Assembly (NCBI GenBank): GCA_035578155.1
Contig: JAPWDM010000017.1
Span: forward strand, 2,256,001 to 2,320,000
Direction: 5' to 3'
DNA: 64,000 nt
Source of the DNA: Brachynemurus nebulosus
Lineage: Eukaryota > Arthropoda > Insecta > Neuroptera > Myrmeleontidae
The translations under genes were made by a program, and so were the position numbers. Under the pieces are notes generated by a model. It worked only from the letters and a program-made list of their open reading frames with translations. It did no database searches and had not been told where the DNA came from. Positions 22,553 through 32,739 of the stretch are shown here, piece by piece; position 1 is the stretch's first letter, and every line of letters starts with the position of its first letter.

Positions 22553-22678
22553 TTTAGTGAATATCATTTTCGTATTCTAGGGACCTCAAAACATATTTCT
22601 GATATGGTCTCGGGCTTAGGTCGCACCATGACACCTGGCGTAAAAGCTGAATTTCCAGTTTTGGAAATTCGCTAAAAG
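21140..22678 (-). mobile_element. Family H element, long form, inverted copy
   Basis: On the minus strand it starts with the palindromic end (TTTTAGCGAATTTCCAAAAC, 22,659-22,678 region). It then has the GAGGTCCCTAGAATACGAA block, the (TA)n tract at 22486-22549, the CGCGATAACTCTCGAACGAA block and a 1.1-kb extension not present in the short form. The extension matches 53,090-54,235 in inverse orientation, for example CCGCTTTATAAGTAGCGTGT. The 86-codon ORF across the (TA)n tract is fortuitous. Confidence 0.75.
22486..22549. repeat. (TA)n microsatellite
   Basis: About 32 TA units at the fixed family H position. Confidence 0.95.
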
Positions 22679-23319
22679 GTAAAAATGTACGTGGTAAGTG
22701 AAATTTATTAAATAGTTTAATACAATAATATATATTTTTATACTGACAGGTATATGGATCAAAGTATACCTATGTAGATAACAGGATTTGTTTAGAATAA
22801 AGGTGCCGATTACTGCTCACCTTTATTTAGGTAATAAAAAATAATTGTTATAAATGAATTTTGTTTAATTGAATATATACATTTTTATGGAATAGAAAAC
22901 TCCGTCGGTTAATAATAAAAGCAGGATGTCATGTACTAGAAGCTCTCCTGCTGTTTGAACGTTGATTATTGAGTGTTATTAGATAAATAAGCTATATAAT
23001 TATTTAAACCTTTTTAATTTTAGAATAATAGAAAAAAATTGCAAATTCAAAGAAATGAAAGCTGAAAAATTTTGAAATGTTTTATCAAATAATTTTAAAA
23101 ATTGAATCTGCAAAAATATGTAAGACCAAAATACCGATATTTACAAAGAAATATTATTTAATAGAAGCATCAGCTCTTTGATTAATTTTGTTTATTTTTA
23201 TCCTAGCGTACCTACTTTACGCTGCAAAATTTTAAGTTTCTTAAATTTCACTATCGATAAATTAATTATTGTATGAATACTTAACGCAGACACTGTATAT
23301 GACAAATAGTATTAGTGGC
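22679..23319. other. Intergenic, nothing recognised
   Basis: AT-rich without supported genes. Confidence 0.45.
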
Positions 23320-23466
23320 GTTGATCTCGTCCAGCAGTGATTGTACGTCATTCGGCCACTAAAAAGTGGCTCGCAAGTCGTCGTCTAAGACACACGAACG
23401 ACAGTACAACCACACGACAACCACAAAAAAGTGGTCGTCGCGTGGTTCGTGTGTCTTGGCTCTAAA
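23320..23466. mobile_element. Hairpin repeat, GC-richer
   Basis: AAGACACACGAACGACAG near 23,390 pairs with CGTGGTTCGTGTGTCTT ending near 23,458, and CACACGACAACCAC pairs with GTGGTCGTCGCGTG around an A6 loop. It shares motifs with 15,395-15,625. Probably a small fold-back transposon. Confidence 0.6.
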
Positions 23467-23752
23467 AACAACGTAGGCTTCTTATAAAGTCAGTGTTATA
23501 TATTATAATTTAATAAAATTAAAAGTACGCAAGATACTGTGTGATACACACAAAGTGGGAACTGGGAATGTCAAATTATAAGAATGGTAGATAATGGTTT
23601 CTTCATTCTCTTTACTTAAGCTTTTATAGAATGTATTTTACTTAAAATGAATATCATAATGACATCTGAAATAATTTTAAAAAAATTATTACATTTTCCA
23701 AGAAGTAGTTTAATAACGACTTTAATGCTATATGTACCGTGTATAGGAAAGA

Positions 23753-24005
23753 ATAAGATACTCGATGTTATGAAAAACATAACAATATTTATATTTTATG
23801 AAATTAAGGATACAAAAATCTTAGGAATTCCAGAAGTACGCAGATAATATGTAAACAATTTTCTCTCTCTATCTCTCTAACATTGATAGAGAGAGAAAAT
23901 TGTTTACATATTATCTGCGTACTTCTGGAATTCCTAAGATTTTTGTATCCTTAATTTCATAAAATATAAATATTGTTATGTTTTTCATAACATCGAGTAT
24001 CTTAT
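23753..24005. repeat. Perfect palindrome, 121-bp arms, 11-bp loop
   Basis: Arms 23753-23873 and 23885-24005 appear to be exact inverse copies around TCTCTAACATT. The innermost parts are CTCTCTCTATC and its inverse. ORFs inside translate the arms and are not genes. The outer flanks are not similar to each other. Confidence 0.9.
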
Positions 24006-24719
24006 AAAAATTCTACACATAGGTACGTAATATAAACAATTTTCTGTTTCTTTTTATGTTTACACATTCTCTCTTTTACAAGGTATTTTATTTCGGCATG
24101 GAAAAGATTAAAAAGGATATATATTCTTCTATGCTTTTTACAATAAAATTTTAAAACCTGGATTACATTTACAATAATATGATAAAGCTACCGACCAGTA
24201 CCCGTCATTATTTTCTGTAAAAATTAAATTTTAGTAGTCCTTGTAAATTAATGTTGGATACTGGTAACTTATAGTAACGGTTTTTGGTACCGTCTTTTTT
24301 GAAGGTAAATTTCAATATAAAATACAGTAATGAAGAATAAATAAATGCTTTCGGAATGCTATTCGTTAAAAAAAATACCGATTTCTATTGTAGTCAAACA
24401 ATTTCGTATATCACAGATAATTGTCAGACCACATAATCAGGTAAATTAATAAGAAAGTGGCTCATATTATGCAAAAAGTGCCTCCACAATTATTTTAACC
24501 AACAAAGAAGATGGGGACATAGTAAATGGGGACACTGATGAAACTGTGATCCTTAACTGCTAGACAGTAGCCACTTATTAATTCAAAACTTGAGAAAATC
24601 CATTTACTCATGGTCGACCTGGACGAAAATGCTTCTTCTTGTCTTCTTGCAATAGACATCCGGAGTTATCTAAGGGAATATCTCAAAATTTAAGAAAATC
24701 AAGGGCTTCGGTGGCGTAA
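24006..24719. other. Intergenic, possible diverged transposase upstream part
   Basis: No clear gene. Just before 24,720 the frame of the following pseudogene can be followed only across stops (TAA at 24717), so more of that transposase may lie here beyond recognition. Confidence 0.4.
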
Positions 24720-25070
24720 AATATTAAAAACTGGCTTAAGGAAGTGGAAGAATTTTTTAAGAAAGAAGAATGTATAGAAATTTTGAAAGATACAGAGCGC
24801 CTGATGGAATTATGATGGATCAGTATCTTTTTGAGCCCGACTAATAATCATGTAATTGTATGCAAAGAACAAAAATCAGTACATAATGTTATTAATTTCA
24901 ATGAAACGGAATGTACAAAAACAGCATTTATGGATATTATGGATAATGCTTCAAAAGAATTAGCATCACAGATGGTTGTACCAAAGTTAAAGAGAATTCT
25001 AAATGACTTAGTTCAGTGCCGATCTAAGCAATATATTTGCAGGAATTGTAGAAAGGAAATGACAGAATAA
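24720..25070 (+). pseudogene. Decayed pogo/Tigger-type DDE transposase fragment
   Basis: One frame from 24720 to the TAA before 25071 reads as the start of a DDE_1 superfamily core, with one internal TGA at 24813-24815. Before the stop it reads KNWLKEVEEFFKKEECIE. After it come LSPTNNHVIVCKEQKSVHNV, INFNETECTKT and then MVVPKLKRI, in the order expected of pogo-like transposases around the first catalytic Asp. The expected acidic Asp-Glu pair just before the LSPTNN block is replaced by sequence around the stop codon, so this copy is dead. The remaining two thirds of the catalytic domain is missing and the ORF ends in CRNCRKEMTE. Family assignment is from remembered motif order; it may relate to the helix-turn-helix remnant at 39.6-39.8 kb. 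Confidence 0.65.
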
Positions 25071-25395
25071 AGTTTTTTTTTTTTTAATAAAGCTTTATCT
25101 TTAAGTATTTTAATTATATAGCTCAGTTGTTTAAGATAAATCATATTCTAAAGAATGACGGATACTGGGTGTCTCCTCTGACGAATACTGGAACATCGTT
25201 AACTTTTTATTGATGGGTATCGGTACATCACCAATTTTTCCTTTATTTTATCTTTATTAATATATTGTAAATTAAAATATTCCTGAAAGATCATAAAATT
25301 CTCTTTCGTTTTAGCTTTTGGTTACTTCGTATAATTATGAACGAAAACAATTTAAGGTCCTGCTCTTGTCTTAACATGACGGCTACTGGTGCTAT

Positions 25396-25400
<5 letters not shown>

Positions 25401-25469
<69 letters not shown>
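25401..25469. repeat. (TA)n microsatellite
   Basis: About 34 TA units, abutting a segment (25,470-25,590) with GGTCGATATAGAAATATGAA and GACAACGGACACACACCG that recurs inverted at 30,785-30,920. Confidence 0.95.
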
Positions 25470-25474
<5 letters not shown>

Positions 25475-25590
25475 CATTTCAGGTCGATATAGAAATATGA
25501 ATTTCGACTCTACTTTTGCGAGGAATTTAATAGACAACGGACACACACCGTGTTACATGAGGCAAGCAAAGGACAGAAGTTAACAATAGT
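25470..25590 (+). repeat. Left member of an inverted repeat pair (partner 30,785-30,920)
   Basis: It contains CATTTCAGGTCGATATAGAA, AATAGACAACGGACACACAC and GTTACATGAGGCAAGCAAAG. All recur in inverse orientation 5.3 kb to the right, with moderate divergence. Confidence 0.7.
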
Positions 25591-26877
25591 AGAAGCAATA
25601 GAAATAAACCGATCACCTTTTAAATGATTACACCGATATTTACAGTTGAACTTTATTTTCAATATTACAATTTATTTAAATTTTAATTTCTGTTTAAAAT
25701 TGTATTTACTGTAATGTTGTCTTTTTGTCAATTTCAAGTTCATTATTTGTTTGCCTTTTGTCACACGTAATGAAATTTTGATCTTCGGAATCTTCTATTA
25801 CCCTCACCCGTTCCACTTACGCATCACATTACACTCCCCCTTCATAAGTATAGTTAAGTAAATAAAATTAACATACAGCGAGAGTTTTTCGAGAGTTGCC
25901 ATTTTTATTACAGCCAAACCGTTGATTTAATCGAAAAATTGTTCAAATAAGAGTTGTAAATATCGAAGGGAGCAACCGGGTCAGGAGCTTTATGGCTCTT
26001 ATGGTTTTCGAGCTATGATACAAACTTATATATTTTTAAATGAAAGTATATGTTAATTTTTTTTAATTTTTCATTAAAACTGATCTAATGCATCAATTAA
26101 AAACATAAATGAAGAAAAGAAATATTTTACCCAAGTTTTTTTTTAAATTTCTTTAATTTAGCAATTTGACGGTAAAAATACGCATATGAATTTGGGGCTA
26201 CTTCAACCGTCGGTGCTTTAGTCGGTTAACATTTCTATTATATCCAAGAAAAGAACCTTATTCAGTATCATTCTCTGTAATACAAATGATAGTAATTCAG
26301 ATTTTGGAGTATAGATGTCGGGCTCTATTTCAAGTTTTTAATATTTTTGCATAATAAAATGAAATTACTTTAAAAGATTAGTATTTAAAGTAACTTAATT
26401 TAAAAAGAATTTGAAGTTTTTCATTAATTTACCGAAAAATATATTTATTTTTTATTTATTTATAGAACGGCAGCTGGCAGTAAAATAAATGTACACACCC
26501 AGTACAAACCAAAATGACATTGGCATTTCTTAATAATAGCAAAGTGAGGTTAACTGGAAAGGAAAATATTATTAATAAATATACTTAAGTAGAGTAAAAA
26601 TATTTGCAATTTGATAGTATTTTCTTTTTATTAAAAACCAAATTAAAAAGCAGAAGTTTTTTCACAAAAAGTTTTTCATTTTCTTTAAAAATACTATCTA
26701 CAAAAATATGTTTAGACGCCTATGTATCTGTCAAACAGTCACTTTTCAGAGAAATTATTTTTTTATTTTTCAATGATTTAAAAATGAAATTTTATTTGTT
26801 TATTTTATTTAGATATCATTTTTATATGATAATTTAATCTATTTAATAATTTTAATTTCCGATTTAAAAAATAAATA
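25591..26877. other. Intergenic, nothing recognised
   Basis: AT-rich, no supported gene. Confidence 0.45.
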
Positions 26878-27012
26878 TTGAACAGCAAAATAGATAATTG
26901 AGCAGCAAAAACTATAATTGAGCTACAAAAAGTATAATTGAGCAGCAAAAAGGATAATTGAGCAGCAAAAAAAAATAATTGAGCAGCCAAAAAAAAAAAT
27001 TCAACAGCAAAA
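26878..27012 (+). repeat. Short tandem repeat ATAATTGAGCAGCAAAAA, about 7 units
   Basis: Units of roughly 18 bp with variants (GAGCTACAAAAAG, GAGCAGCCAAAAA). Inverse-orientation relatives (TTTTGCTGCTCAATTA and diverged forms) lie at 30,575-30,768, mirroring the pair at 25,470/30,785. Confidence 0.85.
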
Positions 27013-27386
27013 AATTGTATTGGCGACGGAAAGATTATGCGAACGCTCCTGGTTTTTCAAATTAGAACCTGTATCAAGTAAAAATTTTTGTAAATTAGAT
27101 ACTGGATAGTATTTAGGGAACTCTTATTATTCATTAAGTGTAACATTTTTTCTATAATTATTACATTTTCCTATTAAATTTCCATCAGTGTTATACGTAA
27201 ATAACAAAATTCAAATAGGTAGGTATTATGTTCGTTAGTTAAATTGTTTGTTTTAATAGAATTTATATGTAAGTATGTATTTTGAATAATATTATTTTAA
27301 TTGTAATATGTTGTTTTAGTTGATTTTGTAGGAAATCGTATTTTACTGTATTCTTTTATATTTAATGTTTTAAAATATAGACTTAC

Positions 27387-27892
27387 TAGCTGAGACCCGC
27401 GGTTTCACTCTGGTAAAATCATTTGAACGTCTTAATTTAACATCAAAACGAATTATTATTTGAGGCGGCAATTTCAACCTCATCTTACTTTTAAATCAAA
27501 TATTCTGTTTGTTTTTTTTACAAAAATAGTTCTTTAAAGTGCTTTGCTCCGCTCGTCTCCGACGACTCCCAAATAGCTATATTCATATTTTAATAGGAAA
27601 TCTAATTCTCACATTCATTTTTACAGGGTCTCAGTACTATTTTAACAAAATTTCTTCAAGATTCGCCCATCCATTTATATTTTGCGTTTTGTACTACTAT
27701 TTGAACAAGATTTGGTCAAGATTCATCCAGCCGTTTATTTTGAGCTTTTTTGGATCTCCAAGGTCTTTTTAAAGTAATTTTAACCTCACGTTAATTTTTT
27801 TCAGGATCTCAGTACTGTTTGTACAAAATTTAATCAAAATCTCTCTAGTCACTTATTTAAGTTCTTTCTGGGACCCTAAGACCTTAAGGCTC
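27387..27892 (+). mobile_element. Transposon remnant, left of the foldback element
   Basis: It begins TAGCTGAGACCCGCGGTTTC, a phrase style common at ends of insect retroelement or Helitron copies. It then has two to three diverged repeats of about 110 bp with ATTCATCCAGCCGTTTATTT and GGGACCCTAAGACC. The same repeat continues after the foldback element at 30,302-30,530. Confidence 0.5.
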
Positions 27893-30301
27893 AATATTGA
27901 TATAACGTTTATTTTTTCGGAGATGAGAAATTCCATGTATAAACCGATCACCCAAAAATGGCATGTTCTCCAAATTTAATTTCCCTGTGTATATAATAAG
28001 TTTAAGTGGTGTTGAGCTATAGAGCTATGTACCCGAATATTATTGAATTATCTTCTACTTTGTCGGAGTTATAATTATCCAAAGTTGCGTTCAAGGTCAC
28101 AAAATGGGGATTCCCCAAAATATTTTATTAATTTTTCCAGAGTCTAAGAATAATTAAAAAATGATTACATGTGGCATTGAATGTACTTTACATACACTTT
28201 CAATCAGACCGATTTCCATTCCAATACATGCACATATATTGAAGTAATTGCAAGTTTTATTTTTTTTTTAATCGCTTATACTGAAAATACCTTATCTTCG
28301 ATTTTTGATTTTCTTTTTTTAAATTAAAGTACTCAGTCCCCTCTATAACGTGGTACTCGATTTTCTTTGTTTTTTTGAGTTTTACGGATTTTACGGGGCT
28401 TAGTTTTAAAAATACGTGAATTTTTTAACTAATTATTAAAATAAAGTAATAATTATAATATTACCCCACCTTTAATTTTCGATTTTCTTTCTTCAAGTTA
28501 AAGTATTTAGTCCTCTCTTTAACGTGGTATTCGATTTTCTTTGTTTTTTTGGGTTTTACGGATTTTACGGGGCTCAGTTTTAAAAAAATACGTGAATTTT
28601 TTAACTAAATATTAAAATAAAGTAATAATTATAATATTACCCCACCTTTGATTTTCGATTTTACTTTCTATAACGTGGTACTCGATTTTCTTTGTTTTTT
28701 TGAGTTTTACGAATTTTACGGGGCTTAGTTTGAAAAATACGTGAATTTTTTAACTAACTGATAAAATCAAGTATTAATTGTAACATTACCCCACCTTTGA
28801 TTTTAGATTTTCTTTCATTAAATTAAAATACTCAGTCCCCTCTTTAACGTGATAATCGATTTTCTTTGTTTTTTGAGTTTCGCGGATTTTACGGATCTCA
28901 GTTTTAAAAAAATTCGTGTTTTTTTTTAACTAATTGTTAAAATAAAGTAATAATTATAACATTACCCCACCTTTGATTTTCGATTTTATTTTTTCAAATT
29001 AAAGTACTCAGTCCCCTCTTTAACGTGATACTCGACTTTATTTGTTTTTTTTTTTTTTTTTTTTTTTTTTTTAGTTCTACGGATTTTACGGGGTTCAGTT
29101 TTAAAAAAATTTTTAAAATAAAGTATCAATTTTAATATTGTTTTATCTTCGATTTTCCTTATTTATCTTTTAAATTGAAGTTTAGAGTCCCCTTTATAAC
29201 ATGTTATTCGATTTTCTAAGTTTTTCTGAGTTTATCAAAGTTAAGGTAATATTGAAATTAATACCTTATTTTATCACTTAGTAAAAAAAATGAACGTGTT
29301 TGTTTAAAATTTAGTATCGTAAAATTCATAAAACTCAAAAAAAACTAAGAAAATTGAATAACACGTTTTAAAGGGGACTCTAAACTCCAATTTAAAATAT
29401 AAATAAAGAAAATCAAAGATGAAACAATATTAAAATTACAATTACAAGATTCACGTATTTTTTTAAACTGGACGCCGTAAAATCCGTAAAACTCAAAAAA
29501 ACAAAGAAAATCGAGTACCACGTTATAGAAAGGACTGAGTACTTTAATTTGAAAGAAGAAAATCGAAAATCAAAGGTGGGGTAATATTATAATTATTACT
29601 TTATTTTAATATTTAGTTAAAAAATTCACGTATTTTTTTTAAAACTGAGCCCCGTAAAATCCGTAAAACGCAAAAAAACAAAGAAAATCGAATACCACGT
29701 TAAAGAGAGGACTAAGTACTTTAACTTGAAGAAAGAAAATCGAAAATTAAAGGTGGGGTAATATTATAATTATTACTTTATTTTAATAATTAGTTAAACA
29801 TTCACGTATTTTTCAAACTAAGCCCCGTAAAATCCGTAAAACTCAAAAAAACAAAGAAGATCGAGTACCACGTTATAGAGGGGACTGAGTACTTTAATTT
29901 AAAAAAAGAAAATCAAAAATCGAAGATAAGGTATTTTCAGTATAAGCGATTAAAGAAAAAAATAAAACTTGCAATTACTTCAATATATGTGCATGTACTG
30001 GAATGGAAATCGGTCTGATTGAAAGTGTATGTAAAGTACATTCAATGCCACATGTAATCATTTTTTAATTATTCTTAGACTCTGGAAAAATTAATAAAAT
30101 ATTTTGGGGAATCCCCATTTTGTGACCTTGAACGCAACTTTGGATAATTATAACTCCGACAAAGTAGAAGATAATTCAATAATATTCGAGTACATAGCTC
30201 AACACCACTTAAACTTATTATATACACAGGGAAATTAAATTTGGAGAACATGCCATTTTTGGGTGATCGGTTTATACATGGAATTGCTCAGATATCAATA
30301 T
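27893..30301. mobile_element. Foldback-like element with sub-repeated inverted arms
   Basis: The outer arms (about 27,893-28,300 and 29,900-30,301) are inverse copies, for example TTGTCGGAGTTATAATTATC on the left and its inverse near 30,160. The inner arms consist of tandem 150-180-bp repeats (TTTGATTTTCGATTTTCTTT, CTCAGTCCCCTCTTTAACGT, TTTTACGGGGCTCAGTTTTA): about six on the left and four, inverted, on the right. The arms meet around 29,235-29,325. A T25 run lies at 29,048-29,072. Long inverted arms built of tandem sub-repeats are the hallmark of Foldback (FB) elements. No ORF. The target duplication is not clear. Confidence 0.75.
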
Positions 30302-30530
30302 TACTTGAGCAAAATTTTGTAACGATCCGTCCAACCGTTTATTTTGGGCTTTTTTGGGGCCCTAGGGTGCCACGGTATAATTTTTACCTTTTAAGTATAG
30401 CTTATGGGATAACCGACAATATTACTTACCTACTAGTGAACAAATTTTTGAAATCGGTTGAGTAGTTCCAGAGATTACTTTAGTCGTACAAACCGACAAG
30501 CCACAAACTTTAACTAATAGTATGATTGTC
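30302..30530 (+). mobile_element. Transposon remnant, right of the foldback element
   Basis: It contains CGATCCGTCCAACCGTTTAT and TTTTTGGGGCCCTAGGGTGC, matching the 110-bp repeats left of the foldback. It ends with GAAATCGGTTGAGTAGTTCC and CGTACAAACCGACAAGCC, a tail style frequent in insect repeats. Confidence 0.5.
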
Positions 30531-30564
30531 TTGTATATGTATGTTCAAACGACTCTACACCAGA

Positions 30565-30920
30565 CTAAAAAAATATTAAATGCTGCTCACATATTGCTGC
30601 TCGTTAATTTTTTTAGCAGACCATCATTATTTAACTCTCAAATATTTTACTAGCCGACCATATATACATTTAAAGCTGACCGTTTTTATTTATTCTGCTG
30701 TTCACATATTGCTGCCCAATTATCCTTTTTTGCTGATCAATTTGCATTTATTTTGCTGCTCAATTAAACCTAGGCCATTTCTATTGCTTTTAGGATTGTT
30801 AACTTCTTGCCTTTGCTTACCTCATGTAACACGGTTCTAGTGTGTGTCCGTTGTCTATTAAATACCTCACAAAAGCCGAGTCGGATTTCTTTTTCTATAT
30901 CGACCTGAAATGCTTTGTTC
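30565..30920 (-). repeat. Right member of the inverted repeat pair
   Basis: It carries inverse copies of the GAGCAGCAAAA repeats (30,575-30,768) and of the 25,470-25,590 segment (GTTAACTTCTTGCC, CTCATGTAACACGG, GTGTGTCCGTTGTCTATTAA). An 86-codon ORF here comes from the repeats. Confidence 0.65.
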
Positions 30921-31179
30921 TCCGGGTTTCAAAGTTTCCGAAAACTTAGTATATAATTTACGAATGTAATTTGTATTCTGTTTGAAAATGAACTGATGAT
31001 TCGGAACAATATTGTCACAGTTTCAAAATAAAAGTGGTATTTTTGCGAAGTAAAATACTTGTTTATTACTTAGTAAATTTTATTTTATAGTCTTGTCCAA
31101 TTTTGTGTCTAGTAACTAAATTAAACTTAGTGTGATTACTAGCTCTTTATTAGTTGATAAGAAAAATGGTCAATTGCAC

Positions 31180-31322
31180 TAGTAATTCTCAAAGTGGGGG
31201 TCGAGACTATCAATCATATACTCATTTTTTACACGTTTTCTGTACATTTCTACATATTTGTGAATTTTTAAAAATTTTAAGTACGAAAAGGGGTTGCGGG
31301 CCAAAGAGTTTGAGAACCACTG
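31180..31322. mobile_element. Decayed hAT (Charlie-like) MITE, about 143 bp
   Basis: The right end GTTTGAGAACCACTG is the inverse of the typical CAGTGGTTCTCAAAC hAT terminus. The left end TAGTAATTCTCAAAGTGGGG is its degraded partner. An 8-bp target duplication is not convincing (4 of 8 positions match). Confidence 0.55.
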
Positions 31323-31627
31323 AATGCGTCAACTAAATGAACTAAATTAAATACATGTGTACGAGCAGACAATGGCCATGTGCAACATTATTTTTTGTGA
31401 AAAAGGTAAGATATGTAATTTTTTTACAATTATTTTAAAAGTTATTATCATCGAAACTATGCATACCTAATTAAACTAAATAGATACCATTTTGTGCCAA
31501 AGAAATTTCGTTTTCCATTTGTACCTGAAAAGAAAAATTATATTAGAAAACATATTTATATTGGCAATTACATATTAACAGACTGAGGACATTGATCAGG
31601 AAAAATGGGTTGACCAGTTTATTAAAA

Positions 31628-31630
<3 letters not shown>

Positions 31631-31696
<66 letters not shown>
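31631..31696. repeat. (TA)n microsatellite
   Basis: About 33 TA units. It is followed by a stretch rich in TACAGTAATTTTTACTG-like phrases (31,700-31,860) that may be another small element. Confidence 0.95.
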
Positions 31697-31700
<4 letters not shown>

Positions 31701-31870
31701 TGAGAAAAAAATACAGTAATTTTTACTGAAATTTCTGGTAAAAAATTACTGAGCTCTCTGGTAATGCGGACATAAGTGACAGGCTAAGCAAAAAATACGA
31801 TAATTTATAGTAAAAATTTTAAATTATCCTATAGCGCAGTAAAAATTACCGTATTATTTATAAATAAGGC

Positions 31871-31996
31871 TTTTTAGCGAATTTCGAAAACTCGAAATTC
31901 AGCTATTACAATAGGTGTCATGACGCAATCTGAGTCCGGGACTATGGCAGAAATCTGTTTTGAGGTCCCTAGAATACGAAAATGATATTCACTAAA

Positions 31997-32082
<86 letters not shown>

Positions 32083-32345
32083 GTGTTCCCACGATAACTC
32101 TCGAACGAAACGTCTAACGCTTATGAAATTTTGTGTGCGGACTGGATTCTGAATTGGCTTGGCTAAGTTCGTTAGCCAGACACGTCGGATGCCCAGAAGT
32201 AGGTTTTCTGGCCATTTTTTATCATTCGATCCTATCATAAGGCAGTTCAATTTTTACATCGTTGAAAAGGAAAAAAAAAATTATGAAGAAAATATTCTTA
32301 TAATTTTCTTTCTATTTTAAGTATTTTTCGAGAAAATGTAAATTT
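31871..32345 (+). mobile_element. Family H element, partial copy
   Basis: It has the palindromic 5' end (TTTTTAGCGAATTTCGAAAA), the GAGGTCCCTAGAATACGAA block, (TA)n at 31999-32078, CGATAACTCTCGAACGAAAC and CAGACACGTCGGATGCCCAG. The 3' terminus is lost. Two short minus-strand ORFs here are artefacts of the repeat. Confidence 0.75.
31999..32078. repeat. (TA)n microsatellite
   Basis: About 40 TA units at the fixed family H position. Confidence 0.95.
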
Positions 32346-32739
32346 TCACTTTTATTCTTTCTTTGTTAGTCTAATAAGTAATTTATATTATTATATCTCA
32401 GTTCTTTATTAAATATAAAAATATTTCACTTTTTTATTAAAGAATTTTGTGAGAACAAGTGAAAACTATTCACATATATGTGATATAACACACATACATG
32501 TATAGAGTTTTGTTTCTCATTTATTGCATTATAATTAGCATGGTTCTATCCCATGTTAAAAAATGTAAATTAAACAGATTTTCTAAGCTAATGTAATGAA
32601 GAATTTTTTTTTTTTTATTGAATTTTTAAGTAAACAAGAAATTGAAGATTATGTTATGATATAATATTATTAAATATATGAAATAAAACAAAATATGTAC
32701 AATGTACATATGTATGTACGGAAAAATATTTTGAATCGA

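Noticed and set aside
23647..23847. 66-codon ORF
   Set aside because: Most of it lies in one arm of a perfect palindrome; no recognisable domain.
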